Source: Symsagittifera roscoffensis (lineage: Eukaryota > Xenacoelomorpha > Acoela > Convolutidae). From it: a stretch of 64,000 nucleotides of DNA. The stretch lies in contig NC_087062.1 of the NCBI RefSeq assembly GCF_963678635.1, positions 49,738,178 through 49,802,177 on the forward strand. The letters run 5' to 3'. Of this stretch, positions 1 to 11,065 are shown piece by piece (position 1 is the stretch's first letter; each line of letters starts with the position of its first letter). The notes under the pieces were generated by a model that was given only the letters and a program-made list of their open reading frames with translations, ran no database searches and had not been told where the DNA came from. A program made the translations under genes and the position numbers.

Positions 1-837
1 CTTAACAATTTTTTTGTGTTAAAAGCCGAATATGTCTACTTGTAAAACCTAGGATTTAAACTTCCGAACATTTTGAGTTTAAACATTTTTTGCCTGAAAA
101 TCTTGGTCAGATGAATCATCGTGAACTGTTGGTGTTCTTCCACACTCTTAAAAAATATCATTTTCAGACATTCTCAGCTTGTTCGTTTCATCTTTCATAA
201 CTCAAAGTTATTTCTAAGTTTTCTCAGTCTAATGACTCTAATTGAAGAACTAAAGCTTTTCGCCCACCCCCTTCGGGAAATAACTTAATAACTTCTCTGA
301 AAAAAATGTTTTGCTCTAAAAACAACTTGAAATGTTTCAAATTTTCATCGCTTGATTAGCTTGAATCAAGTCTGAAACTTTCAATAAAGAAAATGTTTCT
401 GTTTTTGCTGACTAGTTTGATTCATGAAATAACATAGCTCGAATGGCTTCGAAGAAAACCTTTATTTTTTCGCCATCCAACTCCTTTCGTGACTCAGCTT
501 GAAATGGCTTGATCAGCTTGCTTAAAAAACCTGAACAACTATCTTTTGATCAATTGATCATGGAGACACGCTAGTTAGTATAAATAGCGTCGGCCAAGTC
601 GTTAGTGGGTGTCAAATAACGAATTTATCTTGTGAAGAAAAAGTTTATTAAAATCCAAGCAGTATATAAATGCATTAAATTACAAACAATGACCTCCAAT
701 TCAAAGCAAGTTTCTTTCTTAAGAATCAAACACATAATTTTTTTTTGGTGTATGGCAGCGTCAAGCAAGAGAGAGTTAGATTGCACAAATTATCTAATTA
801 TTACTATATTGACCGTAATGTGAAACATTCGTTTCAG
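1..837. other. Non-coding stretch, presumed intron of the PDZ gene
   Basis: AT-rich DNA with no convincing coding frame or RNA gene. It ends in a good acceptor: a T-rich stretch and GTTTCAG with the AG at 836-837, just before the first exon I can support. An open frame begins before 838 but has no coding character there. Any exon further upstream lies outside the window or is not recognisable. Confidence 0.5.
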
Positions 838-1084
838 ACATTTTTCTACGTCTTGCCCTTCACTGATGTCCAACAGACGAATACTGCTGCTGGTTTTGAC
901 CCAATTCGAACAAATGAGCATGACTGCAGCGGAAGCGGGTTGCTGAATTTGAGCATTGGTCATTGTCACTCTCTCATGGCGTCTCCTTGGAAACAGCCCG
1001 AATCAGACATACCTGAAGAAGGGTTTGGATTTGGACTAGAAGGGGGAGATGGAGATCCGGTCATAGTGAAAAGTGTACTGTCAG
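838..1084 (+). CDS. PDZ-domain gene, exon a (N-terminal half of the PDZ fold)
   Basis: Internal coding exon of 247 nt, open throughout, beginning in phase 0 after GTTTCAG and ending after one codon base at a GTAATA donor. The last third reads as the start of a PDZ domain: the carboxylate-binding loop GFGFGLEG followed by the second strand DPVIVKSVLS. The first 50 or so residues are low in recognisable motifs and rich in Asn, Thr and Ser. GC content is visibly higher than in the flanking DNA. PDZ domains bind C-terminal peptides of partner proteins, usually under the plasma membrane, so a scaffold or signalling role is likely. The pattern resembles PDZ domains of RhoGEF, FRMPD and delphilin proteins, but I cannot assign a family. 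Confidence 0.7.
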
Positions 1085-1856
1085 GTAATAGGGAATGAAA
1101 AAAAGCACTTTGCTAGCTTTGATAGTTGAAAACGGCATTTTAACTGGAAAGAGGACTAAATACATTTCCGGGGAGGGGTGGGGCTTGCGCGAGGGCGGGG
1201 GTAAGATGGAGAGTAAATGTATGTTTATTATACCTTTGACCCGTTGCACTAGGGATTTACTACCATTCATTTCCAGTTTGAAATACTCATGCAGAGTTTG
1301 TAATGCAAACTCGTATTTGTATGTAACTGGTGCAAATGCATGTACCCATATAAGTAGTTTGGTTCAGTTTGGGCAAATAAACTATTTAGCCAACACATAT
1401 TTTTTCATTTCCAGGGTTGTCGTGTTGTTATCTAGATGTTATTAACAGACCGATATTTAACACGTTATTAGCACATCATTTTAAACAATTCGAGCTTTCA
1501 ATTCTAATGCAATTGTTTTTTCATATCTGGCGCAAAAAAGCAGTAAGGGGTGGAAAACATAAGTTAAACTAATTTTTTTCTGGTTCCAATAAATCTGGTT
1601 GTAAGCGCTGAAGATCTGCCAAACCATATGTTACAAGAAAAAAATTCATTTTTGTTAAAGGAAGGCAAACATTGGCCCCGTTTAAAAATTTTAAAAACGT
1701 TAAAAATCTTGAACAACATATTAGATCACACTTATTATAGTATCTGGTTGTCAAAAAAGATAAATGAGGCTTCGGATCTGTATTTAATGCTTGAAAAAAA
1801 TTATTTATACGAAGGAATAATTTGCTACTAATAAGTTTTGTTTAAATTTTCAGAAA
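1085..1856. other. Start of intron 1, no feature seen
   Basis: AT-rich intronic sequence downstream of the exon a donor. It has a short G-rich patch near 1170-1210. The open frames here are short, overlap on both strands and lack domain-like content. Nothing else was recognised. Confidence 0.5.
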
Positions 1857-2460
1857 TTAAAAAAAAAATGTTTTTCTACCTTGCGATTCAATGAATGACT
1901 TGCGTTTTGCATCATACTGACAAATTTGTGTTGGCGTTTTGTTGTGAAGGAAAACAGGCTGAGAAATAAACATTTTGTTAATTGTCTTATCAAAATACAA
2001 AACCTCAGTAGTCAGACAAAAGTGTTCATGATGATAGCAACCATTGAACACCCACAAACTGACTTGTTTGACAGCACACCTCGGAAATTAACTTTCTATC
2101 TTCACATGTGCGTTTAAAAAATCGTAATGTAATAAGACCAGAAGAATTGTGTGCATAGTGTTGCTTGAAAATGTAGCTCACAAACTCTTTCGACAATTTG
2201 AAGACGATGTCTTTCGGGTTGTAGTCCATCTCCAGATTTTGGTTTGTATACTATTTTTGGACCTGCGTAGAATTCGACTGTGTAGATTGGACCTATTTTT
2301 TCGGCTGTGTAGAATTCGATCATTTTTTGTACCGCATCGTGCAGAGGTTGAACATCAAGACAGCTGTACAACTTCAAGAAATCTTGCATCATTTGAAAGA
2401 TTTTGCTAACCCATACTTCTTTTATCTCGTAGTTTTCCTGGCATGTCTTTGGTCTTTCGG
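1857..2460 (-). mobile_element. Relic of a protein-primed family-B DNA polymerase (virus-like element fossil)
   Basis: Two neighbouring minus-strand stretches look like pieces of the DNA_pol_B_2 family found in Polintons, adintoviruses and linear plasmids. The upstream piece (about 2.30-2.46 kb) reads DFLKLYSCLDVQPLHDAVQK and continues MIEFY. It lines up with DFLKWYNNKDVVATLEAMQK and MIQFY in the larger polymerase at 29.2-32.8 kb. The downstream piece (about 1.86-2.06 kb) has an FNGCYHHEHFC-like block and a KTPTQICQYDAKRKSFIES-like block, as in the endonuclease-like insert of many such polymerases. It is broken, short and old: much of the gene is missing. The family assignment of the first piece is fairly safe, that of the second less so. 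Confidence 0.5.
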
Positions 2461-2639
2461 GTTTAATTCATCGCCACCTTTTTTAAAGAAACTTTTTGAT
2501 ACTGATGGTTGAGTGTTTTTGATCTGCAATTTAGAACAGAAGGCAGAATATGATATAGAGGTGATGTTTCAGAAAGTTTATCTAAAAGATACCAAATGTT
2601 CATATATAAAAAAAGTTTTTGCTGGAAGTTAATCTCATG

Positions 2640-3010
2640 AGTTACCGGCCGCTACTGTCAATAAAACCAAAAGCGGGCGATGCTAATAAAAAAGGACTGT
2701 CACAAATGGCTAATAAGTTTTCTTACAGAGCGGTATACCTTCAGGCTCAGTGTTATGTCCGCTTCTTTTCTTAATTTATTAAAATCATATGCCGAATAAT
2801 TCTGAAACATCAGAGCTACTCTTGTTTGCTGATGACACCAACATAATATTCGGCAGCTCATGTTTAAGTGAATTCCATTTGGAGCTATTCAAAGTTCATT
2901 CTTGGCTAGTTTCCAGTAAACCTACATTAAGTCCAAATTCAATTCTTGGCTAGTTTCCAGTAAACTAAATCAAGTCAAGATAAAAACGACCCTAATTAAT
3001 TTAAACCACT
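2640..3010 (+). mobile_element. LINE (non-LTR retrotransposon) reverse-transcriptase relic
   Basis: Plus-strand frames near 2730-2990 carry classic non-LTR reverse-transcriptase blocks: GIPSGSVLCPLLFLIY, then, past an in-frame stop, LLLFADDTNIIF with the catalytic FADD pair, then a weak ELFKVHSWLVSSK helix. The order and spacing fit the palm domain of CR1/L2/Jockey-type LINEs. The piece is a short 5'- and 3'-truncated fragment in intron 1 and is dead. It is unrelated to the tandem array that follows. Confidence 0.75.
2898..2965. repeat. 24-bp direct repeat inside the LINE relic
   Basis: The 24-nt segment starting ATTCTTGGCTAG and ending CCAGTAAAC occurs at 2898-2921 and again at 2942-2965, separated by 20 nt. 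It looks like a local duplication within the decayed LINE. Confidence 0.85.
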
Positions 3011-3153
3011 TTTCTGGTGCTTCCAGCATTCAGTTTTTTTATAGATTTTGTTTCACTCCAAGTTTCATGCAAATATTTAGTAGTAATTAAGATAAATAAA
3101 CAAAGTTTCTTGTATCATATTGATAAATTCAAATTCAAACAAGGAAAGCATTA
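3011..3153. other. Junction between LINE relic and tandem array
   Basis: Short AT-rich stretch with no recognisable feature. Similarity to the array units starts abruptly at about 3150 (TGATGCTTTCTCC from 3154). Confidence 0.5.
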
Positions 3154-3988
3154 TGATGCTTTCTCCAAAATGAGACATTTAGTACCGAGAGGGGTCATGA
3201 TTAACCCCAATTTTGCGTGCTTCTGATGATGTCAAACATCATTTTAGTGATATTTTGAAATTTCAATGGCTTGAAGTACTCTTTTTTTTTGAGAAATTGC
3301 ACATTTTTTAAGATATTTTTTATGACCAAATAAAATCTTAGCGTAAAAATCTTCTGTTTCTCAAAACTTCCTTTTTAAAAAAAATCTGGACTCATTCGAA
3401 GTGCTATCACAAGTGTTAATTAACTCCAATTCTACTCCGATTTCTTGACTGCTCAATACATGCAGGTTTTCGTGAAATCTTAAATTTGATTGAGATTTCT
3501 AGATGTCCTTAATGACGTGGCAATTTTAAAAAAATAATAAATTCGGTTTTTCTTCAGTACTGGGAGTTGGTGATAATTTTGTGCATTTAATGGAAAGATA
3601 TGGTGGCTCAAAACCTGTAGCTTTTGAGCTTAATTGTTTTTTATGACAAAATCAACTGAAGAGAAAACATTTAATGACTTTTTTCATTCTTATTCTTTTC
3701 GGGGTGCTACGGCAAGAATTCAGTATTTCTGTGCTTTTTGTCGAAAGATATGACGGCTCTCTTTTTTGTCTGTTTGAATTATATCACTTTTTCTGACAAT
3801 AACGGTAGGCTCCCAGTGGGAGTTTAAACCAATTATATATTGTATAACACGACCTATTAACTAACTTAGAGATTTAGCAAATTAAAAATAGAAATAAGAT
3901 CAAGAAATACATTGCCAAATGTTAGATAGCATAGACAACTTAATAAGTAAGTCTCTACGTCCCAACACGTCTACTCCATTATTTCAAA

Positions 3989-6900
3989 CGATACGGCAAA
4001 CTCTAGGTCAAAAACTGAACAGCAGATAAAGCTTGCATAGCGTGAAACGACGCAAAATCAAATGGTTTTTTCTCTACAAAGTTCTCAGTGCAGTAGAAAT
4101 TCATTCTCTATCATGAAATAAAAATACTTGGAGCAATAAGATTCATTTCCAAGCCATATACTTCTTGATGCTGTTTAATCATGTCATATAACCATAATAA
4201 CGACTGATGAAAAGATACACAATTCGTTCCTTTCTTCAAGTCTGCAGCAATTTTAAAACTTTTGTAAAATTGAAGTTTATTGACTGAAAAATACAAAAAA
4301 TAGTTAGTAGTAAAACTAAAGTTAGTTTCGTTAACTTTATCAGAGTTTCTTGCTTCTCAATTTACCTCATCCTTTCACCCTTTCACCTTCTCCCCAATTT
4401 TCCATCCTTGTTTTCTCATCTAAAACAAAACTATTATTATTCGAAAACTAATATCGTTCAATTTTTTTTAAAATATTTAAAGCAATGTTTCTAATTTTTT
4501 TAATCTTTTACCTAACTGAAACCTTATACTTACATATTATCAAGGCCTATCCTTGCTTTGTAATAATCTAATTTCCCCTAACAACAGATCATCAAGTCTA
4601 TACCTGGATCTTTGAATTTTAACTGAGCCTTCATCTGAGCCCCTCCTCTTAGCTGACTCAGACTAAACGACATCCTAAACTTAGTAAGACCTATAATAGA
4701 ACCTAGCGATCTACTTGTGTTACAACTATGCCTGAACTTTATGGATTGATTTAATATTCTCCAACCCTTAATCACAAAATCACAACCCTAAGTAAGATTA
4801 AGTAGGTTTTTCTTAAAAGAAATCTTGGCCATCGGGAAAGTACATCATTCTAACGAATTGATATACTCTCTCTCTCTCCAATCCGTCTATCCCGACAACA
4901 TATGCCCCAAAATTAGGATAACCCACAAATATCGTAAGAACTATCAGTTTAGGAAACAAAAATTCTAACCATTGGATTTTGTAAGCATCATTCTAAACCT
5001 TATGTCAAGAGTTAATGTAGGCATTAAACATTAATACTCCACAATTGTTTAGTCAAAAATGAAAGATACGATCATGTAATCACATCACTCAAACAAGAAA
5101 TAGGATAATTTAGATCGAAAAAACAAACGAGAAAAAAGGCAATTACCACAAAACAAAAACTAAATTTTAAGCGAAAATTTTCCAAAACACGGAACGCAGT
5201 TTCGGAATCCGACACAACTACAAAACACGAACTACAGGATCTAAAAGAATCAATCGACAAAAATAACCTAATCACCGAGAATCAGAATCCACAACACCAT
5301 CATCAATAAAAGGTAAACGCAGAATAAAAAATAGATACCTTCGAAAGCTAGTAAGACTCTACAATTGGAATCAACCAATCAGGCATATTGAAAGTTAGAC
5401 AATAACTGTAATCGCACTCAAAAAATGATTCAATACGACCTAATTTTTGAAAATGACTCTATCCTCCCCGTTGTTATTCATCCACAAAGCGATCCTGTTA
5501 GAGGACAGGTACAATTTTGTCATATTTTAATTGAAAATTTATATGAAAAAGGAAATAGCCCATGTAAGCAAGAATTTCCTGAAGTCAAAATTAGAAGACA
5601 CATACTCGATCACTATCTACCAGGCATCAGTAATATCACATCACACCATGGTTTTTTACTTAATTTATTACCACCACAACCAGCAAACTACTCACCGCAC
5701 CGGATGCAAACAGATGATGTAGAATTACCTTTCTCAAACGTTTTCACAGAATATATCAAAAATATTCAACATCAAATATCTCAAAGAGCAAACTCAATAT
5801 TCGCAAACAAGGTTTTCGCTCTCATTTATTTCAAAACGATACGGCAAACTCTAGGTCAAAAACTGAACAGCAGATAAAGCTTGCATAGCGTGAAACGACG
5901 CAAAATCAAATGGTTTTTTCTCTACAAAGTTCTCAGTGCAGTAGAAATTCATTCTCTATCATGAAATAAAAATACTTGGAGCAATAAGATTCATTTCCAA
6001 GCCATATACTTCTTGATGCTGTTTAATCATGTCATATAACCATAATAACGACTGATGAAAAGATACACAATTCGTTCCTTTCTTCAAGTCTGCAGCAATT
6101 TTAAAACTTTTGTAAAATTGAAGTTTATTGACTGAAAAATACAAAAAATAGTTAGTAGTAAAACTAAAGTTAGTTTCGTTAACTTTATCAGAGTTTCTTG
6201 CTTCTCAATTTACCTCATCCTTTCACCCTTTCACCTTCTCCCCAATTTTCCATCCTTGTTTTCTCATCTAAAACAAAACTATTATTATTCGAAAACTAAT
6301 ATCGTTCAATTTTTTTTTTAATATTTAAAGCAATGTTTCTAATTTTTTTAATCTTTTACCTAACTGAAACCTTATACTTACATATTATCAAGGCCTATCC
6401 TTGCTTTGTAATAATCTAATTTCCCCTAACAACAGATCATCAAGTCTATACCTGGATCTTTGAATTTTAACTGAGCCTTCATCTGAGCCCCTCCTCTTAG
6501 CTGACTCAGACTAAACGACATCCTAAACTTAGTAAGACCTATAATAGAACCTAGCGATCTACTTGTGTTACAACTATGCCTGAACTTTATGGATTGATTT
6601 AATATTCTCCAACCCTTAATCACAAAATCACAACCCTAAGTAAGATTAAGTAGGTTTTTCTTAAAAGAAATCTTGGCCATCGGGAAAGTACATCATTCTA
6701 ACGAATTGATATACTCTCTCTCTCTCCAATCCGTCTATCCCGACAACATATGCCCCAAAATTAGGATAACCCACAAATATCGTAAGAACTATCAGTTTAG
6801 GAAACAAAAATTCTAACCATTGGATTTTGTAAGCATCATTCTAAACCTTATGTCAAGAGTTAATGTAGGCATTAAACATTAATACTCCACAATTGTTTAG

Positions 6901-7684
6901 TCAAAAATGAAAGATACGATCATGTAATCACATCACTCAAACAAGAAATAGGATAATTTAGATCGAAAAAACAAACGAGAAAAAAGGCAATTACCACAAA
7001 ACAAAAACTAAATTTTAAGCGAAAATTTTCCAAAACACGGAACGCAGTTTCGGAATCCGACACAACTACAAAACACGAACTACAGGATCTAAAAGAATCA
7101 ATCGACAAAAATAACCTAATCACCGAGAATCAGAATCCACAACACCATCATCAATAAAAGGTAAACGCAGAATAAAAAATAGATACCTTCGAAAGCTAGT
7201 AAGACTCTACAATTGGAATCAACCAATCAGGCATATTGAAAGTTAGACAATAACTGTAATCGCACTCAAAAAATGATTCAATACGACCTAATTTTTGAAA
7301 ATGACTCTATCCTCCCCGTTGTTATTCATCCACAAAGCGATCCTGTTAGAGGACAGGTACAATTTTGTCATATTTTAATTGAAAATTTATATGAAAAAGG
7401 AAATAGCCCATGTAAGCAAGAATTTCCTGAAGTCAAAATTAGAAGACACATACTCGATCACTATCTACCAGGCATCAGTAATATCACATCACACCATGGT
7501 TTTTTACTTAATTTATTACCACCACAACCAGCAAACTACTCACCGCACCGGATGCAAACAGATGATGTAGAATTACCTTTCTCAAACGTTTTCACAGAAT
7601 ATATCAAAAATATTCAACATCAAATATCTCAAAGAGCAAACTCAATATTCGCAAACAAGGTTTTCGCTCTCATTTATAGTTACG
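3989..7684 (+). repeat. 1,848-bp tandem duplication inside unit 1
   Basis: 3989-5836 and 5837-7684 are almost identical (constant offset of 1,848). The junction near 5830 joins the coding-like block of one copy to the CGATACGGCAAACTC segment of the next, with an ATTT-like microhomology. This points to a recent unequal event separate from the 3.1-kb periodicity. Confidence 0.95.
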
Positions 7685-7827
7685 TATCTATACTAGAATC
7701 AAATGACACATTTTACGTATCACCACTACAAACATCTCGACAAGCGAAAGTAAGACACGAAATAAATCTTTTTTCGCAATTTTCAGAATCAATTCGTGAG
7801 ACAATCACAAATAACGATTTATCATAA
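7273..7827 (+). CDS. Open frame of the array family (184 codons), unrecognised protein
   Basis: ATG-initiated frame starting MIQYDLIFENDSILPVV. Other recognisable blocks are HPQSDPVRGQVQF, CKQEFPEVKIRRHILDHYLP, DDVELPFSNVFTEYIKNIQH and SPLQTSRQAKVRHEI. There is no signal peptide or membrane segment, and the content is mixed polar and hydrophobic like a soluble globular protein. The same block is present in every unit with varying openness. Because the copies are repeats in an intron and may be fossils of a virus-like element, expression is doubtful. I do not recognise the family. Confidence 0.35.
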   Translation: MIQYDLIFENDSILPVVIHPQSDPVRGQVQFCHILIENLYEKGNSPCKQEFPEVKIRRHILDHYLPGISNITSHHGFLLNLLPPQPANYSPHRMQTDDVELPFSNVFTEYIKNIQHQISQRANSIFANKVFALIYSYVSILESNDTFYVSPLQTSRQAKVRHEINLFSQFSESIRETITNNDLS

Positions 7828-7926
7828 ATAGTAACAGTTGATCTACAAAGAATCCTAGCATCTTTCAAATAGATAATTTTCAACAGTTTTAGATTTAATA
7901 CCACCAGCAAGACAAAAGCAGAATTG

Positions 7927-10900
7927 TGATGCTTTCTCCAAAATGAGACATTTAGTACCGAGAGGGGTCATGATTAACCCCAATTTTGCGTGCTTCTGAT
8001 GATGTCAAACATCATTTTAGTGATATTTTGAAATTTCAATGGCTTGAAGTACTCTTATTTTTTTGAGAAACTGCACATTTTCAAGATCTTTTTATGACCA
8101 AATAAAATCTTAGCCTAAAAATCTTCTGTTTCTCAAAACTTCCTTTTCAAAAAAAATTCTGGACTCATTCGAAGTGCTATCACAAGTGTTAATTTACTCC
8201 AATTCTACTCCGATTTCTTGACTGCTCAATACATGCAGGTTTTCGTGAAATCTTAAATTTGATTGAGATTTCTAGATGTCCTTAATGACGTGGCAATTTA
8301 AAAAATAATAATAAATTCGGTTTTTCTTCAGTACTGTGGGAGTTGGTCGATAATTTTGTGCATTTAATGGAAAGATATGGTGGCTCAAAACCTGTAGCTT
8401 TTGAGCTTAATTGTTTTTTATGACAAAATCAACTGAAGAGAAAACATTTAATGACTTTTTTCATTCTTCTTCTTTTTGGGGTGCTACGGCAAGAGTTCAG
8501 TATTTCTGTGCTTTTTGTCGAAAGATATAACGGCTCTCTTTATTGTCTTTTTGAATTATATCGCTTTTTCTGACAATAACGGTAGGCTCCCAGTGGGAGT
8601 TTAAACCAATTATGTATTGTATAACAAGACCTATTAACTAACTTAGAGATTTAGCAAATTAAAAATAGAAATAGGATCAAGAAATACATTGCCAAATGTT
8701 AGATAGCATAGACAACTTAATAAATATGTCTCTACGTCCCAACACGTCTACTCCAATATTTCAAACGATACGGCAAACTCTAGGTCAAAAACTGAACAGC
8801 AGATAAAGCTTCCATGGCGTGAAACGACGCAAAATCAAATGGTTTTTTCTCTACAAAGTTCTCAGTGCAGTAGAAATTCATTCTCTATCATGAAATAAAA
8901 ATACTTGGAGCAATAAGATTCATTTCCAAGCCATATACTTCTTGATGCTGTTTAATCATATTATAAACATAATAACGACTGATGAAAAGATACACAATTC
9001 GTTCCTTCCATCAAGTCTGCAGCAATTTTAAAACTTTTGTAAAATTGAAGTTTATTTAATGAAAATTACAAAAATTAGTTAGTAGTAAAATTAAAGGTAG
9101 TTTCGTTAAATTTATCAGAGTTTCTTGCTTCTCAATATACCTCATCCTTTCACCCTTTCACCTTCTCCCAATTTTTCCATCCTTGTTTTCTCATCTAAAA
9201 CAAAACTATAATTATTCGAAAACTAATATCGTTCAATTTTTTTTTAATATTTAAAGCAACTGTTTCTAAATTTTTTAATCTTTTACCTAACTGAAACCTT
9301 ATACTTACATATTATCAAAGCCTATCCTTGCTTTGTAATAATCTAATTTCCCCTTACAACAGATCATTAACTCTATCCCTGGATCTTTGAATTTTAACTT
9401 AAAATTAATTTTTAATTCATTAAAAGACTATTTGATCATCAAGTCTTCCCTTGGATCAATCAGAACATTCTTGTTCTCCCAACCCCCTAGAAAAAAGTGT
9501 CTAACCAGCTCAAACGTCGATTCACTCCCCAACCCTTATCACCGACCCAGGAATAAAAGAAATTTTTTAAAAAACTAACCGTTTTAATTCGGTTAAAGTG
9601 AAGAACTTCGGTTACTCACCCTTCATCTGAGCCCCTCCTCTTAGCTGACTCAGACTAAACGACGTCATAAACTTAGTAAGACCTATAAAAGAACCTAGCG
9701 ATCTACTTGTGTTACAACTATGCCTGAACCTTGTAGATTGATTTAATATTCTCCAACCCTTAATCACAAAATCATAACCCTAAGTAAGATTAAGTAGGTT
9801 TTTCTTAAAAGAAATCTTAGCCATCGAGAAAGTACATCATTCTAACGAATTAATATACTCTCTCTCCAATCCGTCTATCCCGACAACATATGCCCCAAAT
9901 TAGAATAACCTACAAATATCGTAAGAACTATCAGTTTAGGAAACAAGAATTCTAACCCTTGGATTTTGCAAGCAACATTCTAAACCTTATGTCAAGAGTT
10001 AATGTAGGCATTAAACATTAATACTCCACATTTGGTTTTTCAAAAATGAAAGATACGATCTTGTAATCACATCACACAAACAAGAAATAGGATATATTAG
10101 ATCGAAAAAACAAACGAGAAAAAAGGCAATTACAACAAAACAAAAACTTAATTTTAAGCGAAAATTTTTCAAAACACGAAACGCAGTTTCGGAATCCGAC
10201 ACAACTACAAAACAAGATTTCCAGGATCTAAAAGAATCAATCGACAAAAATAAACCAATCACCGATAATCAGAATCCACAACGCCATCATCAATAAAAGG
10301 TAAATGCAGAATAAAAAATACATACCTTCGAAAGCCAGTAAGACTCTACAATTGGAATCAACCAATCAGGCATATTGAAAGTTAGACAATAACTGTAATC
10401 GCACTCAAAAAATGATTCAATGCGACCTAAATTTTGAAAATGACTCTATGCTCCCCGTTGTTATTCATCCACAAAGCGATCCCGTCAGAGGACAGGTACA
10501 ATTTTGTTATAATTTAATTGAAAGTTTTTTTGAAAAAGGAAATAGCCCATGTAAGCAAGAGTTTCCTGAAGTCAAAATTAGAAGACACATACTCGATCAC
10601 TATTTACCAGTCATCAGTAATATCACATCACACCATGGTTTTTAACTTAAATTATTATCGCCACAGCCAGCAAACCACTCACCGCACCGGATGCAAACAG
10701 ATGATGTAGAATTACCTTTCTCAAACGTTTTCACAGAATATATCAAAAATATTCAACATCAAATATCTCAAAGAGCAAACTCAATATTCGCAAACAAGGT
10801 TTTCGCTCTCATTTATAGTTACGTATCTATACTAGAATCAAATGACACATTTTACGTATCACCACTACAAACATCTCGACAAGCGAAAGTAAGACACGAA

Positions 10901-11065
10901 ATAAATCTTTTTTCGCAATTTTCAGAATCAATTCGTGAGACAATCACAAATAACGATTTATCATAAATAGTAACAGTTGATCTACAAAGAATCCTAGCAT
11001 CTTTCAAATAGAGAATTTTCCACAGTTTTAGATTTAATACCACCAGCAAGACAAAAGCAGAATTG
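7927..11065 (+). repeat. Array 1 unit 2
   Basis: 3,139 bp. It has a standard layout, with a slightly more diverged non-coding part than the central units. Confidence 0.9.
10015..10296 (+). other. Upstream coding-like block of the array unit (YDLVIT block)
   Basis: A frame of 93 codons without an early ATG, seen here in unit 2 and in related form in the other units. It contains NERYDLVITSHKQ, a Lys/Arg-rich basic stretch (RSKKQTRKKAITTKQKLNFK), then an acidic, helix-prone KQELQDLKESIDKN. The basic stretch could bind nucleic acid or act as a nuclear signal. A diverged but clearly related version (DKYDLVITPHKQTIGHIRTK) lies on the minus strand of array 2 near 33.2 kb, which argues that this block was once translated. 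It is possibly an exon. Confidence 0.4.

Larger units (their letters stand above)
3154..7926 (+). repeat. Array 1 unit 1 (long, with internal duplication)
   Basis: First unit, 4.77 kb. The excess length comes from an 1,848-bp direct duplication that starts at 3989. Its 5' edge is fused to unrelated intron sequence. Confidence 0.9.

Noticed and set aside
745-837. Upstream part of the frame leading into exon a
   Set aside because: It lies before a strong GTTTCAG acceptor and has no start ATG or coding character, so it is treated as intron.
10011-10262. Minus-strand frames in array 1 units (for example the repeated 65-90 codon frames near 7.7, 10.0, 14.0, 17.0 and 23.1 kb)
   Set aside because: They are exact antisense shadows of the plus-strand blocks that are conserved between the two arrays. 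Their translations are Phe/Cys/Ser-rich without domain character.
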